The notes beneath the pieces are model-generated. The model was not told where the DNA came from and did no database searches. It saw only the letters and a list, made by a program, of their open reading frames with translations. The position numbers and the translations under genes were made by a program. 64,000 nucleotides of DNA from Paramacrobiotus metropolitanus (Eukaryota; Tardigrada; Eutardigrada; Parachela; Macrobiotidae), in contig NW_026570284.1 of NCBI RefSeq assembly GCF_019649055.1, forward strand, positions 682,001-746,000, in the 5' to 3' direction. This document shows positions 62,224-64,000 of this stretch, piece by piece (within the stretch, counting starts at the first letter, position 1; each line of letters begins with the position of its first letter).

Positions 62224-62782
62224 ATGGCGAAAGAGAAGGACTGGCACTCCAGCAAGAGGATCCACAAACGGACGGCGTACCTGCTTGACCATCCTGACTC
62301 TGAGATTCCGAGCGATATCACCTTCGTGGTGGGGGATGGATGCAGCGAACCCAAGAAGACCTTCAAATGCCACAAGTCAGTACATCGATCGTGTTGCAAA
62401 TTTATGATCTGGAGATGATTCTTTGACAGTAACTCCTGGACCCCTGGTGAACATGTCTGGCGATCAGAATTTAGAGCTTAGTGATTTTAAATTTTCAACT
62501 TTTCGTGTTTGGCTACCCGGAATTCTGCGTTCGGTCAACCGGTCAGCTAATAATGTGATTTGAGTGATTTCCAAATTCCTGTTGTCTGCTCTTTTGCAAC
62601 TTTTGCAGTTTTACGCTCACTACGCTGTATAGTATGTAAGGTTTGGGCACCGTTTTCCTTTGCAGATTCATCTTGGCGCTGGTTAGTTCCGTGTTCCAAG
62701 CTATGTTTTATGGGAATTTCGAGCAAGTCGAAGTCATTGAATTACCCGATATTTCGCCATTGGCTTTCGACTATATGCTGCA
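62224..62782 (+). CDS. BTB/POZ-domain protein (BTBD1/2/3/6-like), 5' part only
   Basis: Two exons, 62224-62375 and 62666-62782 (phases 2 and 2), about 89 residues before the next intron. The BTB fold is clear: IPSDITFVVGDG, TFKCHKFILALVSSVFQAMF, VEVIELPDISPLAFDYML. This matches the family pattern of a strand, then H-K/R-F-x-L-A-x-x-S-x-V-F, then the IELPDISPxAF strand. BTBD proteins of this class are usually substrate adaptors for cullin-3 ubiquitin ligases, with a BACK and a PHR domain after BTB. No third exon was recognised before 64000, so the gene either runs out of the window through a long intron or is truncated. The start is the ATG giving GMAKEKDWHSS; an upstream in-frame extension to about 62095 exists. 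Confidence 0.8.
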
Positions 62783-64000
62783 GTAAGTCTGATTCTTTGT
62801 ACATAATAGTACTTGTTACTCGTACAACTGCGTAATTACGTATTGTACATGTAGACCATAACTTATAGTCTTATGGTTAAAATTATTATTATTATTAAAA
62901 CCATCTGTATTGTATCTAACTTGTAAATACTGTATATAATCAAATTGAAACGCAGAAAAAACTACAAAGCCCATCTCACAATAAATGCTGTTAGCCAGAG
63001 AAAATGGCAGCATGGGCTGCACTCACTATAATATACTGTGACACAGTAGCGCGCTGCGATATTTTTCGGCATTTTTGAATGCTGTCTGCATGTATATTAG
63101 AAAGGATGCGCAGAGTCAAAACGCGGACTTACTTACAACGTTTTTACCCTTGACATACAGACATCGAACGCAAAACCGCGCCCGTTTATAGGTCTTGCAT
63201 GTAAGTATGTACGGGCTAAACTCGACCGCATGCGCACAACTGTTACGACACACGGACTGACAATTTACTGTATGCGTGCTGACATTGTTCTACTAATTCG
63301 CAAAATTGTATCATTACATTTTATAAAATTGTATCATTACTTTTGAAAAGTTAATGCCATATAATCTGTTGGAGAACACCAAAACAAGGTCGATTGGGTA
63401 CATCTGCGCACTATTCTTTTAAGCTAAAATAAATGAAAGAAATACGGTAAACAATATTTCTGGGTAGCCAGAACAAAGCGGGAACCCGCCACGCGGTTAA
63501 GCAGAGTATACAATTTGCTGTCATAAATACAGACGAAACATCAAAAGTGAGGTTATTCGAACAAAATAAATCATTCCAGCTCATACATTGCTGAATTGAC
63601 ATGATAATAAAATAAATTCTGGCTTACCATGGAAGGCTGTACAGCAGTATAAATCGTAGTCGGATATGAAATCAGGTTAAGAACTCAAGCACAGTACGCA
63701 GTAAACTTCAAACAGCACCAACAGCTGGGTAGCCAGCCAGCAGGGTTCCCTGCGATACGATGGCAGCTATTCACGACAAGTATACCACAAATCGTTAGAG
63801 ACAGCCACAAGGATTTGTGAACCTTTGGCAAGCTCCGATTCAGTTTGTAGTACGCCAGTCAGGTGCAATAGGATATAAAATTAAATTCAAAGATAATCAG
63901 AAAACACACATTCAGTAAACAGAGGCGCACCTCGCAAAACACTGATACTGCTCAGGCTAATCTGGATTCCCAGAACTCAACTTCCAAAAGTCTCAGAGAT
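62783..64000. other. probable intron of the BTB gene or intergenic; no exon seen
   Basis: Begins with a strong donor (GTAAGT). No continuation of the BTB or BACK domain was recognised on the plus strand. The minus frames at 62816-63022 and 63411-63602 have no domain features. Confidence 0.4.

Noticed and set aside
1-64000. CRISPR arrays, rRNA, tRNA, retroviral or other virus-like elements
   Set aside because: None recognised by eye. The tandem repeats found are a microsatellite, a Helitron duplication and short two-copy repeats.

Overview
This is eukaryotic genomic DNA with split genes: GT-AG introns, AT-rich non-coding sequence, polyadenylation signals, and no bacterial-style operons. The gene set (a GH18 chitinase with a peritrophin-type chitin-binding tail, SEC24, ARL6, a MARCH1/8-type ubiquitin ligase, a CRIP-type LIM protein, a BTB protein, MARVEL tetraspans) fits an ecdysozoan invertebrate. 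My guess is a tardigrade; that is an inference from gene style and cannot be proven from the window.

Layout. 1-20 kb holds an array of six MARVEL-type four-helix units on the plus strand. All share one exon plan, including a tiny 42-nt exon (36 nt in one unit). The units appear to form four genes: two double genes (1458-4357 and 5520-8906), where reading frame and splice phase let two units join into one eight-helix protein, and two single genes (12180-14494 and 17547-19827). A one-exon minus-strand membrane protein of unknown function lies inside the array at 10185-10739. 21.7-27.4 kb is an 11-exon secreted chitinase with a long Gln/Pro/Asn-rich linker; the middle Asp of its catalytic motif is Asn. 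33.0-36.3 kb is a MARCH1/8-like gene. 37.0-38.0 kb is a deleted mariner element. 38.7-42.9 kb is ARL6, whose second intron contains a Helitron with a nearly identical tandem duplication of its 5' part. 43.2-48.1 kb holds decayed copies of SEC24 exons, a small intact minus-strand gene, and a non-autonomous hAT element inserted in one decayed copy. 48.4-54.7 kb is a complete minus-strand SEC24 (C/D type, 13 exons). 57.4-58.9 kb is a minus-strand CRIP-like LIM gene. 59.7-61.6 kb is a large imperfect inverted repeat (foldback element). 62.2 kb to the end starts a BTB-domain gene whose remainder is not visible.

Working together: the host genes are mostly unrelated housekeeping or membrane-traffic functions (COPII cargo coat, ciliary traffic GTPase, membrane-protein ubiquitination) beside a locally expanded MARVEL family. 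The strongest unusual signals are the paired MARVEL genes, the Asn-substituted chitinase site, and the layered duplication and transposon history downstream of SEC24. Exon borders come from reading frame, GT-AG sites, phase and comparison with remembered family sequences; no alignment or transcript data were available. No retroviral or other virus-like element, CRISPR array, rRNA or tRNA was recognised.
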